In this document: in pieces, positions 42,575 to 53,484 of the stretch
How positions within the stretch are numbered: position 1 is the stretch's first letter
Layout: each line of letters starts with the position of its first letter
Source of the DNA: Pseudotamlana agarivorans
Lineage (GTDB): Bacteria; Bacteroidota; Bacteroidia; Flavobacteriales; Flavobacteriaceae
NCBI RefSeq assembly: GCF_001642835.1
Contig: NZ_LXEI01000002.1
Coordinates: 248,001 to 312,000 of the forward strand
Length of the DNA: 64,000 nt
Reading direction: 5' to 3'
The notes under the pieces: generated by a model
Database searches by the model: none
What the model was told of the DNA's origin: nothing
The model's input: the letters and a program-made list of their open reading frames with translations, nothing else
Position numbers and translations under genes: made by a program

Positions 42575-43062
42575 GTGGGTAAAGATACTACAGTTATTCG
42601 AGAAATTGAAGCTAAGGATAATGCTCAAATTGAGGGTGTTATCAGAGCGTGTTTTTACGAATTTAATATTCCTTTGGAAGGTACAGCTTACACCGACCCT
42701 GAAACATCACATATGTTTGAGGCTTACCAAAATGAAGATGACGTGTACTTTGTACTCGATTTTAAAGGTGAAATTCTTGGTGGATGCGGACTAAAACCGT
42801 TGGTAAATCATGAGTCTGAAATTTGCGAAATTCAGAAAATGTACTTTTCGCCCCAAGTAAGAGGTAAGGGATTTGGTCATCTTTTGTTGCAAAAATGTAT
42901 TAGTGCAGCAAAAGAATTAGGTTATAAAAAGTGTTATTTGGAATCAGCACCACAATTAAAAGCGGCTATTCACCTTTATGAAGAAAATGGCTTCGTGCAT
43001 TTAGATGCCGCATTAGGAAACACAGGACATCATGCTTGTGGTATATGGATGATAAAAGAATT

Positions 43063-43066
<4 letters not shown>
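42575..43066 (+). CDS. GNAT family N-acetyltransferase
   Basis: A 163-residue acetyltransferase beginning at a GTG (42575); no suitable ATG precedes the conserved region. It shows IREIEAKDNAQIEGVIRACF, the beta-4 strand ICEIQKMYFSPQVRGKGFGH with the acetyl-CoA-binding RGKGFGH loop, and CYLESAPQLKAAIHLYEENG. The substrate is unknown. The gene overlaps prmC by 4 bp (ATGA at 43063), so expression of the two is coupled. A TATCTTCA near 42544 is a weak -7 candidate. Confidence 0.9.
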
Positions 43067-45908
<2,842 letters not shown>

Positions 45909-46000
45909 TTTATTTTTGTACCTGAAATAAGGCTTTCCTAAATGTTAAGTGGTATTTTAGTTTATATTTGGTCTAAATTAGAAATGAAACGTTATTTTTT

Positions 46001-46723
46001 ATGATAAAACCCAGAGTTCTTGGTGTTATTATAGCGCTTGTTTATTTGTTATTTGTTTATTTACAGATAAACGGTAATGATTTGGTGGCTAATAATTTAG
46101 AGGCTCTCTTAGTACCTTTAGTTGCTTTGGGGTATATGGTTTTTGAAAATAAAAAAACGGTTTATTTTACATTGTTTATTTTGCTATATGCGGTGTCCGA
46201 CCTGCTAGATTTTATTGTTGATTACATAAATTATGATGTATATTACTATGTGGGTAATGTATTATATATTTTAGGTTACTTTTTTTTATTGTTAGAAATA
46301 TTAAAATCTACAGATTTTAATTACCTGATAAAACGTTTTAAAACTCATTTAGTCGTTCTGTTAGCTTTAAGTGTATATCTTATCTATGTGCTTCAGGATA
46401 TTGTAAGTCCATTTGTAGAGTCTACGAATAAGTATTATATAGAAATCGTATATAATACACTGCTAGTTGCTTTATTGTCCTTCGCTTTGCTTAATTACAT
46501 TCATAAGGAGAATAAAAAAGCTTTATTTTTATTTCTCGGCGTAATTTTAATTGTGTTTTCTGTTTTTATTTGGGTGGCTGATAACTACATCGTTAAGAAA
46601 AATTTGCTCACCATTATTTCTTCGACCTTAGCTTTAGGGGCTTTCTTTTGCTTTTATAAGCAGGTACAATATGCTGTAGAAGAAGGCGAAGAGTCGCGGG
46701 TGGCTCTCGATAATAAATTTTAA
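46001..46723 (+). CDS. Multi-span membrane protein of unknown function
   Basis: A 240-residue inner-membrane protein with about eight hydrophobic segments (near residues 6-22, 35-48, 54-75, 82-101, 114-130, 147-165, 173-191 and 200-217) and a short acidic tail. Size and topology resemble the YhhN/TMEM86 lysoplasmalogenase family, but I see no decisive motif, so this is a guess. It stands alone between ligA and the convergent 5'-nucleotidase pair, and is followed by the second copy of the palindromic element. Confidence 0.65.
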   Translation: MIKPRVLGVIIALVYLLFVYLQINGNDLVANNLEALLVPLVALGYMVFENKKTVYFTLFILLYAVSDLLDFIVDYINYDVYYYVGNVLYILGYFFLLLEILKSTDFNYLIKRFKTHLVVLLALSVYLIYVLQDIVSPFVESTNKYYIEIVYNTLLVALLSFALLNYIHKENKKALFLFLGVILIVFSVFIWVADNYIVKKNLLTIISSTLALGAFFCFYKQVQYAVEEGEESRVALDNKF

Positions 46724-46787
46724 GTGATTTCTTTTTATAGCTATTATCTTCAATCAAGAAAACCAAGTGGATCCTTCAAACTTTATA

Positions 46788-46880
46788 TCATATTGAGTTT
46801 GTCGAAATATTTTGAACTTGGTGTTAATCAAAATCTGTTTAGGTAAGCTCAACTTTACAAGTTTAATTTCATTGACTTTC
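46788..46880. repeat. Dispersed palindromic element, copy 2
   Basis: TCATATTGAGTTTGTCGAAA and the following bases match 6896-6920 with two differences; the right end (AAGCTCAACTTTACAAGT... to ACTTTC) corresponds to 6951-6985. The inner right arm is degraded, so the long stem of copy 1 is no longer perfect. It sits between convergent genes, in the same orientation as copy 1. Confidence 0.6.
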
Positions 46881-46919
46881 CTTCAGTCAGCCTATCTAAA
46901 TTAATTTAAAATCATAGGA

Positions 46920-47831
46920 TTAAACGCTAATGGAAACCCCTTCAGCAGAAATGTTTTTATTGGAATCAAAATAAAAATCGATACGCCCAACATTAATACC
47001 GTAACATCCTACCTGGTTAACAAGCGTATTTTTACCTTCAATATTTTTTACGACTGTAGGTTTTGATAAAAAAGTATGTGTATGTCCTCCAATAATTAAG
47101 TCGATGTTTTTGGTCGCTTTTGCAAGTTTGATGTCTGAAATTTTATCTGAATTGTATTCGTATCCTAGATGTGATAAACAAATAACCAGATCACAACCTT
47201 TCTCTTCTTTTAATATTCGTGTCATATCTTGGGAGATTTCAACGGGGTCTAGATATTTGGTTTCTTTGTAATTCGTATCCGTAACTAAGCCTTTTAACTC
47301 AACTCCTAATCCAAATACACCGATGTTAATGCCGTCCTTTTTAAAGATTTTATAAGGTTTACAATGGGTATCCATTACTGTATTTGTGAAATCATAATTC
47401 GCCGAAATAAACTCAAATTCCGCGTGTGGTAACTGAGCATAAAGGCCCTCTATACCATTATCGAAATCATGATTACCGATAGTGGCAACGTCATATTTTA
47501 ATTTACTCATGAGTTTGAATTCCAATTCCCCACCGTAGTAATTAAAATACGGTGTGCCTTGAAAAATATCACCAGCATCTAATAATAAGGTGTTAGGGTT
47601 TTCTTTTCGAATACTATCTATTAAAGTTGCGCGTCTAGCGACACCGCCCTGATTTGGGTTCCGAGGGTCGTCAGGTGGAAAAGTATCGATGTGACTATGA
47701 ACATCATTAGTATGTAAAATAGTAATTTTTTTAAAATTATTTATAGTTGAAAATGATTGTAACCCCAGCCCTCCAAGTGATATTAATGCTGTTCCTGCTG
47801 CTGCTTGTTGTATAAAATTTCTACGTTTCAT
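46920..47831 (-). CDS. Metallophosphoesterase half of a split 5'-nucleotidase
   Basis: A 303-residue exported phosphoesterase from the ATG at 47831 (MKRRNFIQQAAAGTALISLG). The twin-arginine-like RR followed by a hydrophobic stretch suggests Tat or lipid-independent export. Metal-binding motifs are HTNDVHSHID, LLDAGDIFQGTPY, IGNHDFDNG, CLSHLGYE and IGGHTHTFL, as in UshA/5'-nucleotidase N-terminal domains. The substrate-binding C-terminal domain is missing and is encoded by the gene just upstream (47836-48594). Together they probably hydrolyse periplasmic nucleotides or nucleotide sugars. Confidence 0.9.
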   Translation of the reverse strand: MKRRNFIQQAAAGTALISLGGLGLQSFSTINNFKKITILHTNDVHSHIDTFPPDDPRNPNQGGVARRATLIDSIRKENPNTLLLDAGDIFQGTPYFNYYGGELEFKLMSKLKYDVATIGNHDFDNGIEGLYAQLPHAEFEFISANYDFTNTVMDTHCKPYKIFKKDGINIGVFGLGVELKGLVTDTNYKETKYLDPVEISQDMTRILKEEKGCDLVICLSHLGYEYNSDKISDIKLAKATKNIDLIIGGHTHTFLSKPTVVKNIEGKNTLVNQVGCYGINVGRIDFYFDSNKNISAEGVSISV

Positions 47832-47835
47832 AATT

Positions 47836-48594
47836 TTAATTAATTTTAATAAATCTGTCATCACGAACAGGGGAGATGCTATCTACTTTCATAAAATAAT
47901 CAATTAAAGTATTTCTTATTTTATAATCTAATGTGTATAAATTTTCGTTTGGCTGAAAGAAAGTCATGCTATCTCCACCTTGATATAGATAATCATTTGT
48001 AGCCACATAGTAAGTTTTGTCAGCATCAATAGGAGCTCCATCAATTTTGGATGCAACTAAGGTGTTATTTTTGTCGACTGTAATTTGTAATTTAGAAATT
48101 GGATGAGCTTTTCGTGCTTTTACAAGGTAGTTCACCAAGTCATTGACTTGGTTTCCTTTAATAGCAGCAACCACAAGGCTGTTCTCAAAAGGCATTAATT
48201 TGAAAGCGGTTCCTTTCGTAATCGCTCCCTTAGGTAAATTTGAGCGAATGCCTCCGTAATTCAATAAGACCATATCAATATTATGGCCGGTTCTTTTTAA
48301 GAATATGGGATTGGCTTGTTCGTAGGCTATATCGGCCATTAAATTGCCAAGAGCTGTATTTAATTCACCGTCTGTTTTATCGTAGGTTTTAGGAGAAATT
48401 GCAATAATACTATCTAAATCTTTTTGAATATGTTCGCGATACGGCGCTATGTATTGATCTATTTCGGAATCAAGTTCTAGCTTATCAGTGACTTGTATTT
48501 GTTTTCCTTCTATTTTAGAAAGTTGTACATCACTATTTTTACAATGGAGTAAAAGGAAAAAAAATAACAAATAAATTAAATGTGTAAACCTCAT
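47836..48594 (-). CDS. 5'-nucleotidase C-terminal-domain lipoprotein
   Basis: A 252-residue predicted lipoprotein (lipobox-like LLLHC near residue 18). The body is the 5'-nucleotidase C-terminal domain: TDGELNTALGNLMADIAY, MVLLNYGGIRSNLPKGAIT, FENSLVVAAIKGNQVNDLV, and YYVATNDYLYQGGDSM. In UshA this domain binds the nucleotide and follows the metal domain in the same chain; here it is separate and encoded first, 4 bp before the metal-domain gene. The two products probably associate outside the inner membrane. Confidence 0.9.
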   Translation of the reverse strand: MRFTHLIYLLFFFLLLHCKNSDVQLSKIEGKQIQVTDKLELDSEIDQYIAPYREHIQKDLDSIIAISPKTYDKTDGELNTALGNLMADIAYEQANPIFLKRTGHNIDMVLLNYGGIRSNLPKGAITKGTAFKLMPFENSLVVAAIKGNQVNDLVNYLVKARKAHPISKLQITVDKNNTLVASKIDGAPIDADKTYYVATNDYLYQGGDSMTFFQPNENLYTLDYKIRNTLIDYFMKVDSISPVRDDRFIKIN

Positions 48595-48626
48595 TCTTTA
48601 ATCTTAAATATTGAACGTACTTTTGC

Positions 48627-48634
48627 TACCTTTG
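48627..48634 (+). promoter_or_regulatory. -7 box (TACCTTTG) of the DUF6913-dapA operon
   Basis: Exact TAnnTTTG, 18 bp before the ATG at 48653. A TTG at 48611 is closer (13 bp) than usual. Confidence 0.45.
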
Positions 48635-48652
48635 CGCAAATTATAAAGATAA

Positions 48653-49174
48653 ATGATTTTAAAGGTTTTTAAAGAAAAATCTATAAAAAAGCGTATTAAT
48701 AAATTGTTAGCTGAGCGCGTAGTGAAATCTGATAACTCGGCTGCAAAAACATTAGGAGTCCTTATAAATATGGATGCATTTAATGATGTAGCTGTATTTG
48801 AAAAAATGGCTATGGAGATTAAAATTCAGCCTAATAATTTTAAAATTATAGGGTTTTCTGTAAATAAGAAAAACGAGCTTAATGCTATAGGGACTTGTTA
48901 TTATCTAGAAGATTTTAACAGAAATGGTCAAGTGAAAAATGTTGAGTTGCAATCTTTTTTGGATTATGATTTTGATATTTTGATTAATTATTACGCTGAA
49001 GATATATTGGAATTGAAATTGTTAAGCGTGCTTTCTAAAGCAAAACTAAAAATTGGAATTCTGCAACAGGATGAACGTATAAACGATTTGATAATTAAAA
49101 CTGAATTAAAAGATTTTAAAGTATTTAAAACAGAGCTTTTTAAATACCTAACGATATTAAATAAAATTAATTAA
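48653..49174 (+). CDS. DUF6913 family protein
   Basis: A 173-residue cytoplasmic protein conserved in Flavobacteriia before dapA. It is basic at the N-terminus (FKEKSIKKRINKLLAER), with alpha/beta character and strands such as TLGVLINMDAF, DILINYYAED and LKIGILQQDERIND. No catalytic motif is evident and the function is unknown. dapA begins 3 bp after its stop, so the two form an operon read from the TACCTTTG promoter. Confidence 0.8.
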   Translation: MILKVFKEKSIKKRINKLLAERVVKSDNSAAKTLGVLINMDAFNDVAVFEKMAMEIKIQPNNFKIIGFSVNKKNELNAIGTCYYLEDFNRNGQVKNVELQSFLDYDFDILINYYAEDILELKLLSVLSKAKLKIGILQQDERINDLIIKTELKDFKVFKTELFKYLTILNKIN

Positions 49175-49177
49175 AGC

Positions 49178-50056
49178 ATGAATAGTAAGTTTCTAGGAAC
49201 TGGAGTGGCGTTGGTAACACCTTTTAATAGCGATTTAAGTATCGACCATAGCGCGTTAACAAATATTGTAAATTATAATATTGAAAATGGTACAGATTAC
49301 TTAGTGATTTGTGGCACAACGGCTGAAAGCGCAACTTTAACGAAGTTAGAAAAAAAGGAGGTTATTGAAACGATTTCTAAAGCTAATAGTGGTCGTGTGC
49401 CTTTAGTTTTAGGTATTGGAGGAAATAATACGGCTGCAGTTATCGATGAAATTGAAAGTACTGATTTAAGAGGTATTGATGCTATTTTATCGGTTGTTCC
49501 ATATTATAGTAAGCCAACTCAAGAAGGTTTTTATCAGCATTTTAAGGCTATCTCAGAAGTTTGCCCAATAGACATTATTCTTTATAATGTTCCTGGTCGA
49601 ACTGCAAAAAATATGGAGGCAGGAACCACCATTAAATTAGCTCAGAACTTTGAAAATATAATCGGGGTTAAAGAGGCTGGTAATAACATGTCTCAGTACT
49701 ATGATTTAATTAAAAATAAGCCGGAGGATTTCTTAATTATTTCTGGAGACGACGATTTAGCCCTTGGAGTTGTTTTAGCTGGTGGAGCAGGAGTAATTTC
49801 TGTAATCGGACAAGGTTTCCCAAAAGACTTTTCAGAAATGATTCGTTTAGGATTAAAAGGTGATGCAAGTGCAGCGTTTAAATTGCATTTTAAATTGATT
49901 GATGTCATTGGATATATCTTTGAGGAAAATAATCCAGCAGGCATAAAAGGAGTGTTTGAAGCCTTAAAATTATGTAGAGATACAGTGAGATTACCTCTAG
50001 TACCTGCGTCGGATGCTTTAAAAGCTAAGATCAAAGCCTTTGTTGATAATTATTAG
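49178..50056 (+). CDS. dapA: 4-hydroxy-tetrahydrodipicolinate synthase
   Basis: Condenses pyruvate and aspartate semialdehyde, the first committed step to DAP and lysine. At 292 residues it is a (beta/alpha)8 barrel with GTTAESATL, the tyrosine in DIILYNVPGRTAKNM and the Schiff-base lysine in IIGVKEAGNN. It follows the DUF6913 gene by 3 bp. The bamD gene comes 118 bp later with its own -7 box. Confidence 0.96.
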   Translation: MNSKFLGTGVALVTPFNSDLSIDHSALTNIVNYNIENGTDYLVICGTTAESATLTKLEKKEVIETISKANSGRVPLVLGIGGNNTAAVIDEIESTDLRGIDAILSVVPYYSKPTQEGFYQHFKAISEVCPIDIILYNVPGRTAKNMEAGTTIKLAQNFENIIGVKEAGNNMSQYYDLIKNKPEDFLIISGDDDLALGVVLAGGAGVISVIGQGFPKDFSEMIRLGLKGDASAAFKLHFKLIDVIGYIFEENNPAGIKGVFEALKLCRDTVRLPLVPASDALKAKIKAFVDNY

Positions 50057-50148
50057 TCGTGTTAAATATAACTTAAACCTTATTTTTATAGAGGTTAAGC
50101 ATTTAATTTAGCTTTGAAATTATATTTTTAAAATCCATATTAATCACT

Positions 50149-50156
50149 TAATTTTG
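50149..50156 (+). promoter_or_regulatory. -7 box (TAATTTTG) of bamD
   Basis: Exact TAnnTTTG, 18 bp before the bamD ATG at 50175; no clear -33 TTG. Confidence 0.45.
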
Positions 50157-50174
50157 CATCCTGTTTAAAAATTT

Positions 50175-50975
50175 ATGAACAAGCTTTTATATTTACTAGT
50201 AGTATTCACAGTTTTAACAAGTTGTAGCGAATATCACAAGACTTTAAAGGCGGAAGATGTTTCCGCGAAATTTAAATTAGGTGAATCGTTATACAATGAG
50301 GGCGAATTTACTAAAGCCAATGCGCTTTTTGCTCAAATTGTTCCCAACTATAGAGGTAAGCCTCAGGCTGAAAAACTCATGTACTTGTATTCGAAATCTT
50401 TTTATGAGATTAAAGATTATTACGTTGCAGGTTATCAGTTCGAGCGATTTGCTTCCAGTTACCCTAAAAGTGAAAAATTAGAAGAAGCTTCTTTTTTAGC
50501 CGCTAAAAGTTATTATATGCTATCACCGGTGTATAGTAAGGATCAAACAGAAACGAAGAATGCTATTGAAAAGCTTCAAGATTTTATCAATGCCTTTAGA
50601 GAATCTAAATACGTTCCTGAAGCTAACGCCTTAACTAAGGAGTTGTCTGATAAACTAGAAAAGAAAGCCTTTGAAATAGCTAAGCAGTACAATACGATTT
50701 CAGATTTCGAAGCGGCTATAAAGTCATTTGATAATTTTATTTTCGAAAACCCAGGGTCTTCGTATTTGGAAGATGCTTACTTTTATAAGCTAGATTCGGC
50801 TTATAAATTGGCTATTAATAGTGTTGAAAGTAAGAAGAAAGGACGTTTAGAGTCCGCTAAAGAATATTATTTAGATTTTAAAAATGATTATGCCGATTCA
50901 AAATATCAGGAAGATGTTGAAGAAATGGCAGTTGAAATAGAAGAAGAATTACAAAATTACAGCTCACAAAGTTAA
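50175..50975 (+). CDS. bamD: Outer membrane protein assembly factor BamD
   Basis: A 266-residue lipoprotein of the beta-barrel assembly machine. The lipobox is LTSCS (Cys near residue 16). The body is a chain of TPR-like helices (KLGESLYNEGEFTKANALFA, YQFERFASSYPKSEKLEEAS, AIKSFDNFIFENPGSSYLED). In the Bam complex it helps place BamA substrates at the inner face of the outer membrane. It heads the bamD-rpoZ-coaBC-DUF4835-recN run typical of Bacteroidetes. Confidence 0.94.
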   Translation: MNKLLYLLVVFTVLTSCSEYHKTLKAEDVSAKFKLGESLYNEGEFTKANALFAQIVPNYRGKPQAEKLMYLYSKSFYEIKDYYVAGYQFERFASSYPKSEKLEEASFLAAKSYYMLSPVYSKDQTETKNAIEKLQDFINAFRESKYVPEANALTKELSDKLEKKAFEIAKQYNTISDFEAAIKSFDNFIFENPGSSYLEDAYFYKLDSAYKLAINSVESKKKGRLESAKEYYLDFKNDYADSKYQEDVEEMAVEIEEELQNYSSQS

Positions 50976-50986
50976 ACATTTATACA

Positions 50987-51316
50987 ATGGATTTAAAAAA
51001 AACCAATGCTCCAGTTAATACGATTACGTACGACAGAAATCAAATAGATGAGCCTACAGAGAACATCTATGAGTCAATTTCTATTATCGCAAGACGTGCT
51101 GAGCAAATTAATACAGAGATTAAAAAAGAACTTATCGATAAGTTAGAAGAATTTGCTACTTATAACGATAGTCTTGAAGAAATCTTTGAAAACAAAGAGC
51201 AAATTGAGGTTTCTAAATTTTACGAAAAATTACCAAAACCTCATGCTTTAGCCGTTCAAGAATGGTTAACTGATAAAATTTATTTCAGAAATACTGAGGA
51301 TGACGCTCAGGATTAA
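50987..51316 (+). CDS. DNA-directed RNA polymerase omega subunit, RpoZ-like
   Basis: A 109-residue protein of the omega/RPB6 family as found in Bacteroidetes. The conserved core is NIYESISIIARRAEQINTEI, matching the omega helix that clamps the beta' C-terminus. The C-terminal half is rich in acidic residues and specific to this phylum. It lies 11 bp after bamD and 9 bp before coaBC. As with E. coli rpoZ, it supports polymerase assembly and possibly ppGpp response; the latter is not shown here. Confidence 0.9.
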   Translation: MDLKKTNAPVNTITYDRNQIDEPTENIYESISIIARRAEQINTEIKKELIDKLEEFATYNDSLEEIFENKEQIEVSKFYEKLPKPHALAVQEWLTDKIYFRNTEDDAQD

Positions 51317-51325
51317 TTTCTTTAT

Positions 51326-52531
51326 ATGAGTATTTTAAGCGGCAAAAACATACTGTTAGGCATTACGGGTGGTATTGCCGCTTATAAAACAGCTTCACTT
51401 GTAAGGTTGTTCGTGAAATCTGGTGCCAACGTAAAAGTTGTGATGACACCAGCTTCAAAAGAATTTGTAACACCCTTAACACTATCTACACTTTCTAAAA
51501 ATCCGGTATATTCGACTTTTACAAATGAAGACGAAGATACGGAGGTGTGGAACAATCACGTCGATTTAGGTCTCTGGGCAGACCTTTTAATTGTTGCTCC
51601 AGCTACCGCCAATACTTTAGCTAAAATGGCTAATGGGGTATGCGATAATTTATTGATGGCGACTTACCTTTCTGCAAAGTGTCCCGTGTATTTTGCGCCT
51701 GCCATGGATTTAGACATGTATAAACATGCCACAACAAAACAATCCTTTGAAAAGCTTAATACCTTTGGAAACATTATGATTCCAGCCACGAGTGGAGAAC
51801 TAGCTAGTGGATTGGTAGGTGAAGGCCGTATGGCAGAGCCTGAAGAAATTTTTAGTTTTATTGAAGCCGATGTTTTAGGAAAATTACCTTTAAAAGGTAA
51901 AAAAGTATTAATTACAGCTGGGCCAACTTATGAGGCTATCGACCCTGTTCGTTTTATAGGGAACCATTCTAGTGGTAAAATGGGCTTTGAAATAGCCAGA
52001 GCAGCTGCTAATCTTGGTGCCGAAGTGATTTTAATTAGCGGTCCTACGGCTCAAAAAGTATCTCACAGTTTAATTCAACAGATTCCAGTCGTGAGTGCTG
52101 AAGATATGTTTAATGCTGTGCATACGTATTTTAATTCATGTGATATTGCCATTCTTTCTGCTGCTGTAGCCGATTATCGCCCTAAAGAAGTAGCTCATCA
52201 AAAAATAAAAAAGAAGTCCTCGACGTTAACATTAGAGCTGGAAAAAACAAAAGATATTTTAGCTTCTTTAGGAGTCATTAAAAAACAACAGTATCTCGTT
52301 GGTTTTGCGCTAGAAACAAATGATGAACTGGAAAATGCCAAAGGAAAACTAAAAAGAAAGAATTTAAATTTAATTGTTTTAAATTCGTTAAATGATAAAG
52401 GAGCTGGTTTTAAAGGTGACACTAATAAAGTTACTTTTATTGACGATCAAGATAACATCACAGCATTTGAATTAAAAACTAAATCTGAAGTCGCCATTGA
52501 CTTATTAAACAAAATTATATCTCATATTTAA
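51326..52531 (+). CDS. coaBC: Bifunctional phosphopantothenoylcysteine decarboxylase/synthase CoaBC
   Basis: Makes 4'-phosphopantetheine precursors in CoA synthesis. The N-terminal flavoprotein (CoaC) domain has LGITGGIAAYKTASLVRLF, the histidine in NNHVDLG, PATANTLAKMANGVCDNLL and FAPAMDLDMY. The C-terminal CoaB domain has ITAGPTYEAIDPVRFIGNHS and the substrate-binding SAAVADYRP and KIKKKSS. At 401 residues it is full length. Its stop overlaps the DUF4835 ATG by one base (TAATG). The coaE gene of the same pathway is at 58078. Confidence 0.97.
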   Translation: MSILSGKNILLGITGGIAAYKTASLVRLFVKSGANVKVVMTPASKEFVTPLTLSTLSKNPVYSTFTNEDEDTEVWNNHVDLGLWADLLIVAPATANTLAKMANGVCDNLLMATYLSAKCPVYFAPAMDLDMYKHATTKQSFEKLNTFGNIMIPATSGELASGLVGEGRMAEPEEIFSFIEADVLGKLPLKGKKVLITAGPTYEAIDPVRFIGNHSSGKMGFEIARAAANLGAEVILISGPTAQKVSHSLIQQIPVVSAEDMFNAVHTYFNSCDIAILSAAVADYRPKEVAHQKIKKKSSTLTLELEKTKDILASLGVIKKQQYLVGFALETNDELENAKGKLKRKNLNLIVLNSLNDKGAGFKGDTNKVTFIDDQDNITAFELKTKSEVAIDLLNKIISHI

Positions 52532-53418
52532 TGCGTAGCATAGTCGTTTTATTACTAATTTTTATCGGATTTAAAGGTGTTTCGCAAGAACTAAACTGTA
52601 AAGTTGTCGTTAATGCGCAGTTAACAGGAAATGAAAACTTCCCCATTTTTAATACTTTAGAAAAGGAACTTACCGAATTTGTTAATAATAGAAAATGGTC
52701 GAATAAAACGTTTAAGTCTCAAGAACGTATAAATTGCAGTATGGTTATTAATGTAACGAACTATAGTGGCGAATCTTTTCAAGGTACGATTCAAGTGCAA
52801 TCTTCGCGCCCCATTTATGGTTCTTCCTATAGTACACCCGTATATAACTTTAATGATAAAGACTTTAATTTTAATTATTTAGAGTTTCAAAATCTAATCT
52901 ATAACGAAACCCAATACGAATCGAATTTAATTTCAGTGTTATCTTTTCATGTGTATATGATTTTAGCTTTGGATGCCGATACGTTTTCTCATCATGGGGG
53001 AGAAGCATACTATAAACAAGCTCAGGTAATTACAAATTATTCACATCAAGGTAATTACAAAGGGTGGAAAGTTGAAGACGGTTTACAAAGTCGTTTCGCG
53101 CTTATAGACAATATTTTGTCACCAACTTTTAAAGAGTACAGAAGTGTGCTTTATGATTATCACAGAAAAGGCTTGGATGTTATGCATCAAGATGTAAAGG
53201 CAGGAAAGGAAGCCATAGCAGCAAGTTTGATGGAATTTGATGCTATGAACAAACGCCGTCCAAATTCTTTTTTGCTACGTGTGTTTTTCGATGCTAAATC
53301 CGACGAAATAGAAGATATCTTTACCGAAGGGCCAAATGTTAATGTGGCTAAAGTGAAGGAATTACTTCAAAAAGTAGCGCCTATGTACAGTAGTAAATGG
53401 CAAAATATTAAGTACTAA
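52531..53418 (+). CDS. DUF4835 family exported protein
   Basis: A 295-residue periplasmic or outer-membrane protein with a signal peptide (residues 1-18, GFKGVSQ). The DUF4835 family (Pfam PF16119) is restricted to Bacteroidetes and lies between coaBC and recN. Marks are ELNCKVVVNAQLTGNENFPI, NRKWSNKTFKSQERINCSM, FHVYMILALDADTFSHHGGE and RVFFDAKSDEIEDIFT. The function is unknown. Start and stop with coaBC overlap by one base, indicating translational coupling. Confidence 0.9.
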   Translation: MRSIVVLLLIFIGFKGVSQELNCKVVVNAQLTGNENFPIFNTLEKELTEFVNNRKWSNKTFKSQERINCSMVINVTNYSGESFQGTIQVQSSRPIYGSSYSTPVYNFNDKDFNFNYLEFQNLIYNETQYESNLISVLSFHVYMILALDADTFSHHGGEAYYKQAQVITNYSHQGNYKGWKVEDGLQSRFALIDNILSPTFKEYRSVLYDYHRKGLDVMHQDVKAGKEAIAASLMEFDAMNKRRPNSFLLRVFFDAKSDEIEDIFTEGPNVNVAKVKELLQKVAPMYSSKWQNIKY

Positions 53419-53484
53419 AACTTAATATATTTTTTAAGCCACTTTTACTATATTTAATTTTTATTTCTAATACTTTTCAAAGCT

